Shown here one piece after another: positions 49,405-58,400 of a stretch of 64,000 nucleotides of DNA (positions are counted from its first letter, which is position 1; every line of letters begins with the position of its first letter). Under the pieces are notes generated by a model. It was not told the DNA's origin, searched no databases, and saw only the letters and a list, made by a program, of their open reading frames with translations. The stretch covers positions 62,001 through 126,000 of the forward strand of contig JACRBT010000016.1 in assembly GCA_016234445.1 (NCBI GenBank), given 5' to 3'. Source of the DNA: Chloroflexota bacterium. GTDB lineage: Bacteria; Chloroflexota; Dehalococcoidia; Tepidiformales; Tepidiformaceae. The translations under genes and the position numbers were made by a program.

Positions 49405-50487
49405 CTACCGGTCTTTCAGGAGCGCGGCAACGCTCCCCCGCGCAACAAGGGCACTGGCCGCCGGCGCAAGCACCAGGCCAAGGAGCGTGCCTGAGATGGC
49501 GGAGCGGAAGGCGAGCCACGCGTGGTCCGCGGGCAGGGGGTGATGCATGGCGGCCTGGAGCGCGAACGCCCACAACAGCCCGCCGGCAGCTGCCAGCCCC
49601 AGGACCAGTGCGCTTTCGATCGCGAGCAGGCCGATGAGCTGCGACCGCGCAGTCCCGAGCGCGAGGTAGAGCCCAAGCTCGGCGCGCCGGAACCAGGCCG
49701 AAAGGACCGACACTGCCGCGATGAGCCCGCCGGCTGCCAGCCAACCGAACCGTTCCGGCCGTTGTGCGAACTCACGGCCTGGATCCCGGGTGAATTCGTC
49801 CCTGCGGAAGTAGGGCCGCACCACGGGCTCCTGCGTGCCTGTCGCGAACCAGGCAGCGAGCGTGTCAACTCCTGCCCGGTAGGCGTCCCGGTCGAACTCC
49901 ACCCAGCATTCGGCGGCTTCCCCGGCCGCTGGGGAGACGTCGAGCGCCCATCGCTGCACCTGGGGATTGCGGCGTTCGGCGCGGAGGACCGCCGCCACAA
50001 GCACTGGCTCCTCACCCGCCCGCGCCGTGTATGAGCCCGTCGCCAGCCCGAGTTCGCTGGCCATCGCGCCGCCTGCGACGATTGATCCTCCCTCGGGGGC
50101 GGGTGGCACATGGATGCCCGGTTGCCACACCTGGAGCGCCCCGGCAGTCACCGCAGCCGACTGAAAGAGCACCCCGGGAGCGCTTGCGAAGCTGACCGTG
50201 CCAGTCCCGCGGATGCTCCCCGCGGCCACCACGCCGTCCCGCTCCTGAAGTGCTTCGCAGCGGCCGGTGTCGAGGGGTTCGTTCGGCCGGGTGACAATCG
50301 CGACGTACCCGCCCGCTGCCGCGTAGTCGTCCTGGAACTCACGGAGGCCGTCCGCCTGCTGGAGCTCCAAGAACCCGAGCCCGCCCACCGCCGCCGCGGC
50401 GATAAGGAGGATGACCGCCGACCGTGCCCCATTCGCCCAGAGGTTCAGCGCGGCCTCCCGCAGCAGCGCGGCCGTCCGCCATCTCAC
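49405..50487 (-). CDS. FtsX-like ABC transporter permease
   Basis: 360 aa. An N-terminal TM helix (SAVILLIAAAAVGGLGFLEL) is followed by a large extracytoplasmic domain (about 40-240) and three C-terminal helices (LAAGGLIAAVSVLSAWF, LIGLLAIESALVLGLAAAGG, AISGTLLGLVLAPAASAL). This is the MacB/FtsX topology. Such permeases drive mechanical export or extraction with a periplasmic adaptor. It overlaps the ATPase gene by 4 nt. Last gene of the island operon. Confidence 0.85.
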   Translation of the reverse strand: MRWRTAALLREAALNLWANGARSAVILLIAAAAVGGLGFLELQQADGLREFQDDYAAAGGYVAIVTRPNEPLDTGRCEALQERDGVVAAGSIRGTGTVSFASAPGVLFQSAAVTAGALQVWQPGIHVPPAPEGGSIVAGGAMASELGLATGSYTARAGEEPVLVAAVLRAERRNPQVQRWALDVSPAAGEAAECWVEFDRDAYRAGVDTLAAWFATGTQEPVVRPYFRRDEFTRDPGREFAQRPERFGWLAAGGLIAAVSVLSAWFRRAELGLYLALGTARSQLIGLLAIESALVLGLAAAGGLLWAFALQAAMHHPLPADHAWLAFRSAISGTLLGLVLAPAASALVARGSVAALLKDR

Positions 50488-51167
50488 CGGGAGGCCCCGC
50501 CGGGCACGATCTCGCCGTCGACCAGGCGCAGGACCCGGTCGCAGTGCCCCGCTACGAGCGGGTCGTGCGTCGCAATCACCACTGACGTGCCGAGCGGCCG
50601 GTTGTTGACAAGGGCCGCGATCACGCCCTCCGTGTTCGCCCCGTCGAGCTGGCCGGTGGGCTCGTCCGCAAGGATAAAGCGGGGGCGAGCGGCGAGGACG
50701 CGGGCGATGCAGACCCGCTGAAGCTCTCCTCCCGAGAGGGTGTGGACGGGCTGGCGAGCGAGGCTACCAATGCCAACGGCCTCCAGGGCTCCTTCGGCGG
50801 CGCGCTTCGCATCCGCGGAGGCTGTCCCCCGGGCGAGCAACCCGAGGGCCGCATTGTCGAGCGCCGATCGCCTCGGCAGGACGTTCACGCTCTGGAAGAC
50901 CCAGCCGAACTCCGCGGCGCGCAGACGGGCGAGCTCGGCGCCTTTCTTCGGCAGTACCCGCCCGTCGAGGCGCACCTCTCCCCCGGTGGGTTCCACCAGC
51001 AGGCCGAGGACCGTCAGCAGGGTCGTCTTCCCGGAGCCGGAGGGCCCCATGAGCGCGATTGACTCCCCCGGCTCGACGCGCATGGAGACGCCCCGGAGCA
51101 CGGGAGGCGAGTGGCTGCCATACCGATGCCAGATTTCCCGCAACTCAAGCCCCTGCGCTACGGACAC
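50484..51167 (-). CDS. ABC transporter ATP-binding protein (LolD/MacB type)
   Basis: 227 aa. Walker A GPSGSGKTT, Q-loop FQSVNVLPRRSALDNAALGL, signature LSGGELQRVCIARVL, Walker B FILADEPTGQLD, H-loop ATHDP. All ATPase residues are present. Partners are the FtsX-like permease and the adaptor gene with which it overlaps on both sides. Confidence 0.93.
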   Translation of the reverse strand: MSVAQGLELREIWHRYGSHSPPVLRGVSMRVEPGESIALMGPSGSGKTTLLTVLGLLVEPTGGEVRLDGRVLPKKGAELARLRAAEFGWVFQSVNVLPRRSALDNAALGLLARGTASADAKRAAEGALEAVGIGSLARQPVHTLSGGELQRVCIARVLAARPRFILADEPTGQLDGANTEGVIAALVNNRPLGTSVVIATHDPLVAGHCDRVLRLVDGEIVPGGASR

Positions 51168-52243
51168 ACCGTCGACTCCAGCACCTCGGCGGGGTTCGCG
51201 AGCACTTCCTGGCCCGCGGCGACCCCGTCCGTGATGTTCGTGACACCTCCGCGCGCTCCCGCAATCGTCAGCGGCCGGGCGCGATAGCCGCCCGTGGCTT
51301 CAGGCAGCCAGGCGCAAAGTTGTCCCTGGGGGCCAACGCTCACGGCGGTGGAAGGGATTGCCGCCGCCTGGAGCGGGACGGCTCGCTGCAGGATCCCGTC
51401 GATCCGGTCTGACTTCGGCTTCATCAGCTTCTGGAGCCGGGGCAGCGCGGCCGCGTCAACCTCCAGCGTGGCCGGGTTGACCCCGAACTGCTCCGTTCCC
51501 ACCACGAGCACCCACTTCACCGCCGGGTCAAGCGCGAGCGCCTCCCCCGGGTTGGCGGGCGCCACGACAACCCGGGCGAGCTTCGGCGGTTCCTTCGCGA
51601 TGATGCTCCCGACCGGCGGCGCCGGGGCGCCCACTTCCAGCACGAAGTCACCGATGGCGAAGGGCGTCACCGGGAGCCACGCGAACCATGCCGCGTCGAA
51701 GACGCCGGTTGGAGCGCCGATCCCGAGGTCCTGCTCCAGCAATCGCACCGCCTGGGTGGTGGCAGGCGTGAATTGCGTTGCCTCGGCGGGGACAGCAGCG
51801 AGGTACCCGAGCCCGGTGAGGACACCGTTGAGGGCGGCGACGTCTGTCCCCGAGTCGCCCTGTTGGAGGCGCCGGTAGAACGGTTGTGGGGAGGCGACCC
51901 CGAGCCGCGCGACCCCCGAGATGGTGGCCAGCCGCTGACCCGAAACGACCTGGCCTCCCGGCTCGACGGCGACCTCGGTGACGGTCCCGGTCCATTGGGG
52001 GGCGCGGACCGTTTTGCCTTCCGTGGTGGTGAGCGTCGCGATGATGCGGCGGTCGTCCAGGATCGTCCGCGCGACGGCCGGCACCACCTGGGGGAGGGCG
52101 TGGCTGTCCACGGCGTCTATCGCGTCGCCGGTGCCTGCCCGCAGCCAGAGGAGGGCAGCTGCCGGCGCCGCCACTGCCGCCGCGATGGGGAGGAGGCGGA
52201 GCAGCGAACTTATCCTGGCGGTCTTGCTGTTTTCAGCGCGCAA
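51158..52243 (-). CDS. Membrane-fusion/adaptor protein with peptidoglycan-binding domain
   Basis: 361 aa. One N-terminal TM helix (IAAAVAAPAAALLWLRAG), a lipoyl/barrel-sandwich strand (GTVTEVAVEPGGQVVSGQRL) and a PG_binding_1-like segment (RLQQGDSGTDVAALNGVLTG, LGYL), then barrel domains. It fits the HlyD-like adaptors found with MacB-type exporters in Gram-positive-like cells, where the adaptor grips the wall. It overlaps the ATPase gene by 10 nt. Confidence 0.82.
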   Translation of the reverse strand: MRAENSKTARISSLLRLLPIAAAVAAPAAALLWLRAGTGDAIDAVDSHALPQVVPAVARTILDDRRIIATLTTTEGKTVRAPQWTGTVTEVAVEPGGQVVSGQRLATISGVARLGVASPQPFYRRLQQGDSGTDVAALNGVLTGLGYLAAVPAEATQFTPATTQAVRLLEQDLGIGAPTGVFDAAWFAWLPVTPFAIGDFVLEVGAPAPPVGSIIAKEPPKLARVVVAPANPGEALALDPAVKWVLVVGTEQFGVNPATLEVDAAALPRLQKLMKPKSDRIDGILQRAVPLQAAAIPSTAVSVGPQGQLCAWLPEATGGYRARPLTIAGARGGVTNITDGVAAGQEVLANPAEVLESTVCP

Positions 52244-52246
52244 CGG

Positions 52247-52897
52247 TCAGCCGCCTCCCCAGCCCGGCAGGTTGTGCTTTTGTTGGGCGGGCCGCACGCA
52301 GAGGGCGTATCGGGTCATATCGGGCTCTTGGAACTGGATCAACTCGCCCTCCCGCGGGTGCTCCGGCGCGTCGAAGCCCGCCTCCCGGAGGCAAGCCGCC
52401 AGGTCGTCCCGCGCGGACTGCATCACTTCGTCATAGTTCGGGGCACGGTAGTTCGACCACACCATCCCAATCCGGTCCGTGTACTCATTCTTGCAGCGTT
52501 GCGCCTCGGCTCTGCCCCGGTCGACGTCGCTGCCGGCGGGGTAGAACAGGGCCCAGTAGTACCGCCCCAATGCATCGGTGGACGGGCCTTCATGGAACTG
52601 CAGGCCCGCCTCGCGGAGACACGCTATCTCGGCGAGGGTCGCGCGCTCGTACTCCTCGTGGGTGACGACGCCGTCGCGGAAGATCGCTTGCTGGAAGTCG
52701 CTGGCGTTCTTGAGGATGTTTTCCCGGGTAGCCGCGTCGATCTTGACGCCGCCCTCGATCGCGCGGATGGGGGCCTCCGGCGCGCCAGCGCCGCCGCCCC
52801 CTCCACAGCCGGCAGAGACAATGACCGCCGCGAGGGCCGCGGAGAGGACCTGGAGAAAAGTCATCGGACGCCTGCCGTGGGCGGTGAAGAAATCCAT
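52247..52897 (-). CDS. Lipoprotein of the EYER-type family, paralogue 2
   Basis: 216 aa. Signal peptide with lipobox VSAGC at residue 31, Gly-rich spacer, then FQQAIFRDGVVTHEEYERAT, IACLREAGLQF, and DDLAACLREAGFDAPEHP. Cys residues occur as pairs likely forming disulfides. It shares the pattern RD/KDGVxTxxEYER..EIACLxxAG with the next upstream gene, so the two are paralogues. Function unknown; probably the extracytoplasmic partner of the exporter. The start at 52897 is uncertain; ATG 52864 is possible. Confidence 0.75.
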   Translation of the reverse strand: MDFFTAHGRRPMTFLQVLSAALAAVIVSAGCGGGGGAGAPEAPIRAIEGGVKIDAATRENILKNASDFQQAIFRDGVVTHEEYERATLAEIACLREAGLQFHEGPSTDALGRYYWALFYPAGSDVDRGRAEAQRCKNEYTDRIGMVWSNYRAPNYDEVMQSARDDLAACLREAGFDAPEHPREGELIQFQEPDMTRYALCVRPAQQKHNLPGWGGG

Positions 52898-52906
52898 GCT
52901 GGGACC

Positions 52907-53635
52907 TTAGCCCCTGAATCCCGGGAGTTCGAACTCGATTTGCACAGACTGGGTGCAGGTCGTGTACGGCTCGATCGCCGGATTGGTGGGCTTCCCGTCC
53001 GGCGGGAACGCTATCGCCAGCAGTTCCTGGGTCCCCGGATGGACCGATACGGTGAAGCCGGCGCCACGCAGACACGCGCCGATGGCATCCCGGGCCGCCT
53101 GCAGGTCAGCTTGCGTGGGCGCAACATGTTCAAACCACAGGTTCCTGATGACGCTGGTGAAGGACTCACTGCAGTGCGTCCGCCGCGCCTCTGCCTCGGA
53201 TTCGGTGAGGGCCAGGGCGCGGCTGACGTACTGGTACTCTCCTCTGCGCGTCAGGGCCGGGTCCGGTCCCGGTTTGGGGCGGCCGGGAAGGGGCACGCCA
53301 CCGACCTCGAACCCGGCGGCCTTCAGGCACGCGATCTCGTCGAAGATGCTGCGCTCGTATTCCCCAAAGGTGAGGACGCCGTCCTTGAGGATGGCACGTT
53401 GGTACTCGCTCGCGCCCGAGGACGCCGTCGCCACCTGCGACCTTGTGAGGGAGAGCGGGGCGAATGCAGCATCCGATGGATCCGTCGATCGTTGTTCGGC
53501 GCCAGATCCTCCACCACAGGCGGCGACCAGGGTCAGGGCCGTAGCGAACGCAACCCACCAAATCGTGCCCCGGGTCGTTGGCAAACCCAGCGAGTTGCCC
53601 GGGCGCTTTCCGGGCTTAGTACGCGTTGCAAACAT
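52907..53635 (-). CDS. Lipoprotein of the EYER-type family, paralogue 1
   Basis: 242 aa. Lipobox LVAAC at residue 40 after IWWVAFATALTLV; then EYQRAILKDGVLTFGEYERS, DEIACLKAAGFEVGG, and AIGACLRGAGFTVSVHPGTQ, a C-terminal region with Cys at TTCTQS. The ATG at 53635 lies within the last codons of the 40-aa peptide gene, in another frame, with no own Shine-Dalgarno, so initiation is probably coupled. A TTG at 53584 would give a more typical signal peptide. Confidence 0.72.
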   Translation of the reverse strand: MFATRTKPGKRPGNSLGLPTTRGTIWWVAFATALTLVAACGGGSGAEQRSTDPSDAAFAPLSLTRSQVATASSGASEYQRAILKDGVLTFGEYERSIFDEIACLKAAGFEVGGVPLPGRPKPGPDPALTRRGEYQYVSRALALTESEAEARRTHCSESFTSVIRNLWFEHVAPTQADLQAARDAIGACLRGAGFTVSVHPGTQELLAIAFPPDGKPTNPAIEPYTTCTQSVQIEFELPGFRG

Positions 53636-53738
53636 ACCAGTCCAGGTTGTCGCTGGTGATTTGCTGATCGTCTTCGGAGAGACTCGGCAGATGGTGCCAC
53701 GGCAGGAGTGCGTAGATTTCCTGTGGTTCGCCGGCCAT
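53616..53738 (-). CDS. 40-aa peptide gene at the head of the exporter operon
   Basis: Starts at ATG 53738 with AGGAG 8 nt upstream, the best ribosome site in the island. The product starts MAGEPQEIYALLPWHHLPSL, is acidic in the middle (SEDDQQ) and ends NLDWYVCNAY. It has no signal peptide. A short peptide with a leader-like N-half and an aromatic, Cys-containing C-terminus, directly before lipoproteins and an ABC exporter, looks like a RiPP or quorum-type precursor. No modification enzyme is present. The reading frame continues upstream to 54611 but only this part has a start signal. Confidence 0.5.
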   Translation of the reverse strand: MAGEPQEIYALLPWHHLPSLSEDDQQITSDNLDWYVCNAY

Positions 53739-53876
53739 CTTTGTCTCCTGAGTGGGTGCTCGGTGGGCACCATCCGGCGCTGGCAGGGTATGCGTCCCTG
53801 CAACGGAATACAACCCCCTCGCATGGCATGTCGCCAAGATAGTTTGAGGGCGGACTTGCGACCTTAACCGGTCCTG

Positions 53877-53921
53877 TGCCGATCGGCGACGCCTTCCTCG
53901 GACCCGCGGGGACGTAGGGGG
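53877..53921 (+). pseudogene. Remnant of an acyl-CoA dehydrogenase 3' end (island right flank)
   Basis: Reads PIGDAFLGPAGT then stop, versus PITFVGPAGT stop at the end of 48156-49394. Only about 45 nt survive. It marks the right edge of the inserted island. Confidence 0.7.
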
Positions 53922-53984
53922 AACAATTCCGGGCGGGGCATCGTTATGGGAGACGAGGGGGCGGTCGGCCCCCGGAGTCAGGCG

Positions 53985-55460
53985 ATGCACAGGCTGTTGG
54001 TCCGTGGACGATGGTTGTGGATAGTGATGGCTCTTGGCGCCGCGCTCATCCTTGGCGGCGCGGGGCTGATGTTCGAACCCGGGAAGGGCCGGGCCGAGGC
54101 GCCGCTGCCGCGGTCGACCCCGGCGGTCACCCCGACCGCGACGGCGACAGCGGAACCGGCTTCGCCCACCCCCTACAGCAAGCCGACGGAATCGCCGACG
54201 GCCGAGCCCACCCCGGTGGAGACGCCGCCCCCACCGCCGCCGCCGGTACCGCTGCTCCCGATGGGACCGGTCCCTGCCGAGCGCGTGAAGGTCCAGACCG
54301 GGGACGGCGACTGCCTCAACGTCCGCGAAGCGCCGGGCCTTCGCTTCCAGTCGGACCCGCGCTTCTGCGTGCCGGAGGGGACGATCCTCTGGCTGGCTGG
54401 CGCGAGCCAGGCCGTGGACGGCGAAACCTGGCGGTACGCTCTCGGCATCGGCTGGGTCGCGAGCCGGTTCACGGTGGCAGCGCCGGCGCCCAGGCCGGAC
54501 TTCGAAACCACGCGCAACGGTTTCACTGCCTGGCGACCCGCCAACAACTCCATCACCATCACCCGCTTCGACGCGAAGATGGCGGTGGTATCGTCCGTCG
54601 ACGTCCCGCACAAGGGATTCGGGCTTGGCAGCCGGCTGCCGATGCTTTCGCCGGGTGGCGAATACCTCGCGTTCTCGGACCAGGGCGACAACGGGCAGCC
54701 GCGCACGGTCGTCGTCCGGGTGGCCGACGGCGACACGCAGGAGTACCCCGGCGGTTGGACGGAGGGCTGGAGCCGCGACGGGCTGCTTCTCATCAGCGTC
54801 TCCAACGGTTGCCGGGACACGTGCAAGACCAACTTGAGCATCGTCGACCCGGTGCAGGGAACCCGGACAGACCTGACTGAGCCGGGCGAGTCAAACTGGG
54901 GCCCGGCGTGGGCGCCCGACGGAAAGTCCGTCGTGACCACGGAGAACAAGGGCACCGGCCTCGTCCGGATCGGCCTCGATGGGACGGTGACGCCGCTCGT
55001 GACGCTGCCGGAGGGCGTGACCGTGGGACTCATCGCCCTTTCGCCTTCCGGCAGGCAGCTGGTGAGCGGGTCGGCGGTCGGCGCCTATCGCCTGGTCGAC
55101 CTCGAATCCGGCGCGGCCCTGCTCTTCTCACGGGCGAAGCAGCGCACCGACATCGGGGGGAAGTGCGGCGGCGCGGTCGGGCAGCTCCAGGTCTGGCTCG
55201 ACGAGACGCGGTTCGTCTACCACGAAACCTACGCGGAGAAGGGCGGCAACGGCTTGACGGTGGCGTCGCTGGTGGACGGCAGCCGCCGGGTCTTCCCGTT
55301 CTTCGGCGTCAGCGACATCCGGCGGGTCGACGCGAACCGGGTGACGTTCACGAGCTGGGGAGGCGTCGAGGGCATCGGCGAGGTGACGTGGATCCTGGAT
55401 GTCCGCAACGGCGAGGCGTGGCCGCTGGTCATGGGGAGCGGTCTCGTTCCCTCGCGCTGA
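53985..55460 (+). CDS. Membrane-anchored SH3-like/beta-propeller protein
   Basis: 491 aa. N-terminal anchor (WLWIVMALGAALILGGAGL), a long Pro/Thr-rich linker (about 35-95), an SH3-type region (GDCLNVREAPGLRFQSDPRF, YALGIGWVASRF) and then TolB/WD40-like propeller blades (LSPGGEYLAFSDQGDNGQPR, WAPDGKSVVTTENKGTG). I prefer ATG 53985, which has GGAG 8 nt upstream, over 53946. Probably a surface protein binding wall material. Converges on addA, 9 nt between stops. Confidence 0.75.
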   Translation: MHRLLVRGRWLWIVMALGAALILGGAGLMFEPGKGRAEAPLPRSTPAVTPTATATAEPASPTPYSKPTESPTAEPTPVETPPPPPPPVPLLPMGPVPAERVKVQTGDGDCLNVREAPGLRFQSDPRFCVPEGTILWLAGASQAVDGETWRYALGIGWVASRFTVAAPAPRPDFETTRNGFTAWRPANNSITITRFDAKMAVVSSVDVPHKGFGLGSRLPMLSPGGEYLAFSDQGDNGQPRTVVVRVADGDTQEYPGGWTEGWSRDGLLLISVSNGCRDTCKTNLSIVDPVQGTRTDLTEPGESNWGPAWAPDGKSVVTTENKGTGLVRIGLDGTVTPLVTLPEGVTVGLIALSPSGRQLVSGSAVGAYRLVDLESGAALLFSRAKQRTDIGGKCGGAVGQLQVWLDETRFVYHETYAEKGGNGLTVASLVDGSRRVFPFFGVSDIRRVDANRVTFTSWGGVEGIGEVTWILDVRNGEAWPLVMGSGLVPSR

Positions 55461-55469
55461 GGTTGGCGG

Positions 55470-58400
55470 CTAGGCTTCGGCCGCGGCTCCTCCCAGGTCC
55501 TCGGTGTCGGCGATTTCGGCGCCGCCGTCCAGCCTTGCGCGCGCTTCGGCCAGTGCGGCGTCGACCGCGACGGGGTCGAGCACGTGGAGAGCGCCGGTAT
55601 CGAGGAACATGATCTCCAGCGCGGGCCGGGAGCCGGTGGCCTTTTCGATGGCGAGGCCGTAGACGCCAAGCTGGGGGAGGTAGGGGCGAGCGAGTTCGTC
55701 GAGCGCCTTCCTGCCGACGCGGTTGGTCTTGAAGTCGAGGACGTGCCAGCGGCCCTCGTTGCGGTAGAGGAGGTCGATGGTGCCGTGCATCGGGAGGCCG
55801 TCCCAGTCGAAGGCGACAGGCACTTCGAATTTCGCCTCCGAGGCGGGGAGCCGGAGCGTGGCGGCAAGGGGGGAGGATTCGAAGCGCGCGAGGATCTCCT
55901 CGACGCCGGCGGCAACACGCTCCAGGTCTTCGTCGGAGATGGCGGTATCGCGGAGAGCGCGCACCATGCCGGCGAGCGGGGGCAGCGGCTTGCCCGTGGC
56001 CCGGAGTTCGATGGCGCGGTGGGCGACGGTCCCGCGGATGGAGGCGAGGCCGTCGTCGTGCCGGTCCCGTGGCCCTTCGTAGTCGGCTGCGCGGAGGGCG
56101 GTCGCGGGCGTGCTTGTCCTGACCGGGATGACCTTCGGGCGGAGGAGCAGGGTGGCGGCCGCTTCGACTTCGGCGGCTTCGTCGGGGATCACCGGGGGCG
56201 GCGCCGGGGGCCACTGGACGGTGGCCGGGTCCACGGGGTCGCGGAGATCGACCGCGCCGCCGCCGTCATGGCTGGCGAGTGCCTCCGCGGCGAGGTGGCT
56301 CCAGCCCTCGGAGGCTTTGTCGGGCGGTGGTTCCTGGCCGGAGAGGTAGAGGTAGTCGGCGGCGCGCGTGGCCGCGACGTAGAAGAGGCGGCGGTGCTCC
56401 GCCCGGTCCTCCTCTTTTTCCTGGGCGGCGAGAAGGCCGTGGAAGCCGGGGGCTATGGGCTTGTCGTCGCCCAGGTCCACTTTGAGGCTGATGCCGGTGT
56501 CGCCGCGCCAGGAGATCGCCGGCGCCGAAGACCGTGCGCCGCCGTGGGCCTGGGGGACGAAAACGATCGGGAACTGGAGCCCCTTGGCGCCGTGGACGGT
56601 CATCACCTGGACGGCGTGGGGCTGGTCCACCGGGGCCTGGGCCTCGCGGGCGCCCTGGTCGCGGCGTCGCCGGAGGTAGTCCACGAATTCGTCCAGTGAC
56701 CGTCCCTGGAGCGACTGGGAAAGGGCCATGAGCTTGCGGATGTTCTGGTTCGCCTGTTCGCCGCGGGGGAGCGCCGCCCAGGCGGCTTCCACGGCCGTCA
56801 GTTCGAGGGCGCGCGCCAGGATCTCGTCGACGGGTGCGGTCGCGGCGAGCTTGCGGAGGGCGCCGAGGGCTTTGAAGGCGGCCTTGCAGCGCGCCCGGAT
56901 GGCGGGGTCGAGACCGGCGGGCGGGTTCCCGGTGGCGCCCAGGAGGTCGTAGCGGTCGGCGTTGCGGAGGGCGAGGAGGGTGGCGTCGTCGATGAGGAAG
57001 AGGGGCGAGCGGAGGACGGCGAAGAGCGCGATTTCGTCGTCCGGTTCGGCGAGCCAGGTGAGGAGGTTCTGGAGGTCGAGGACCTCCTGCTGGTCGAAGT
57101 AGCCGGACCCGGCCGCCGTGGCAAAGGGGACACCGTGGGCTTCGAGGGCGTCTTCGAACGGGACAAGGTGGGTGAAGGCGCGGAGGAGGATGGCGACGTC
57201 GCCATAACCGGCGGCACGATAGGCCTTGTCCTCGCGGTCCCAGACGGGCGTTTTCGCCTCCACGATTCGCTTGATCTCGCGGGCGACCAGCGCGGCTTCG
57301 GCCCTGATGGGGACGTCCCCGGTGGCCTTCACGAGGGGCATCAGCACCAGGTGCGGGCCCGGCGGGGCGTCGCCTCCCCGCCCCTCGAGGTCTTGCGGGC
57401 GGGCGTGAATGGCTTTCGTGGCGCCGGCGAAGACGTGCTGGAAGACGCGATTGACGGCGTCCACCAGCGGCCCGTGGGTGCGGTACGACTTCCCGAGCTC
57501 GTGCATCTCGCCGCCTGCGGCTGCGATTTCGTCCCGCAGGCGCGTGAAGAGGCGGACGTCGCTCCCCCGGAAGCCGTAGATCGCCTGCTTTTCGTCGCCG
57601 ACGAAGAAGACGCGGCCGTTCTTGGTGGCGCCGTCCGCCCGGCCCGAGAGGAGGTCGATGATTTCCGCCTGGAGGGGGTTCAGGTCCTGGGCTTCGTCGA
57701 CGAGGAGGAAGCGGATGCTCTCCTGGTATTCGTCCGCGACCGCGGGGTAGGCCGCGAGGAGGTCGCGGGCCTTCAGTTCGAGGTCGAGGTAGTCGAGGGT
57801 GTCGAGCGCCTGCTTGCGCTGGTCGTAGAGGCGGCAGGCTTCTTCGAAGAGCGCCTCCAACTGTGGCAAGACGGCAACGGCGTGGGCGTCGGCCTCGGAG
57901 AAGGCGATGGCCGCGAGTTGGTCCTTGAGTTGCTTGAGCTCGTCGAGGATGTGCCTGACCTCGCCGATGTCCCGCCAGTTGGCAGCCGAACCGTCACCGC
58001 CCCTTGTCGGGGCTGCTTCCGCGAGGAGCCGGCCCAGTTCCTCGGCGGCGCAGGTCGCCGCCGGGGCGAGGGTGTCGACGATGCCCGCGACCCGCGCGCT
58101 GAGCTTGTCGTCGCGGAGCCGGGCCTCGTGGTGGACGGCGAGGGCGTCGCGCAGGGCCACGACCTGTCGGCGGAAGGGTTCGGCGGCGGCGGCGAGTTGC
58201 GCGCGGACATGCTCTTCCCGGCCGGCCGGCGATGCGCCCATTCGCGCGAACGCCTTCCGGACCTGGTCGCGGTCCCCGACCATTCCCGGCAGCTGGCTGC
58301 GAAGGGCAAACAGGCCGATCTCCAGGAGCGCCGCGGCCTGGTCCTCGTCGCTGGCGGCAGCGGTTTCGAGCGCGTCTCCGCAGGCGGCCAGCAGCTCGAA

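Noticed and set aside
53739-54611. Upstream extension of the peptide gene into a 331-aa frame
   Set aside because: The extension runs antisense to the SH3/propeller gene and across the dehydrogenase remnant; no start signal. Only the last 40 codons have one.
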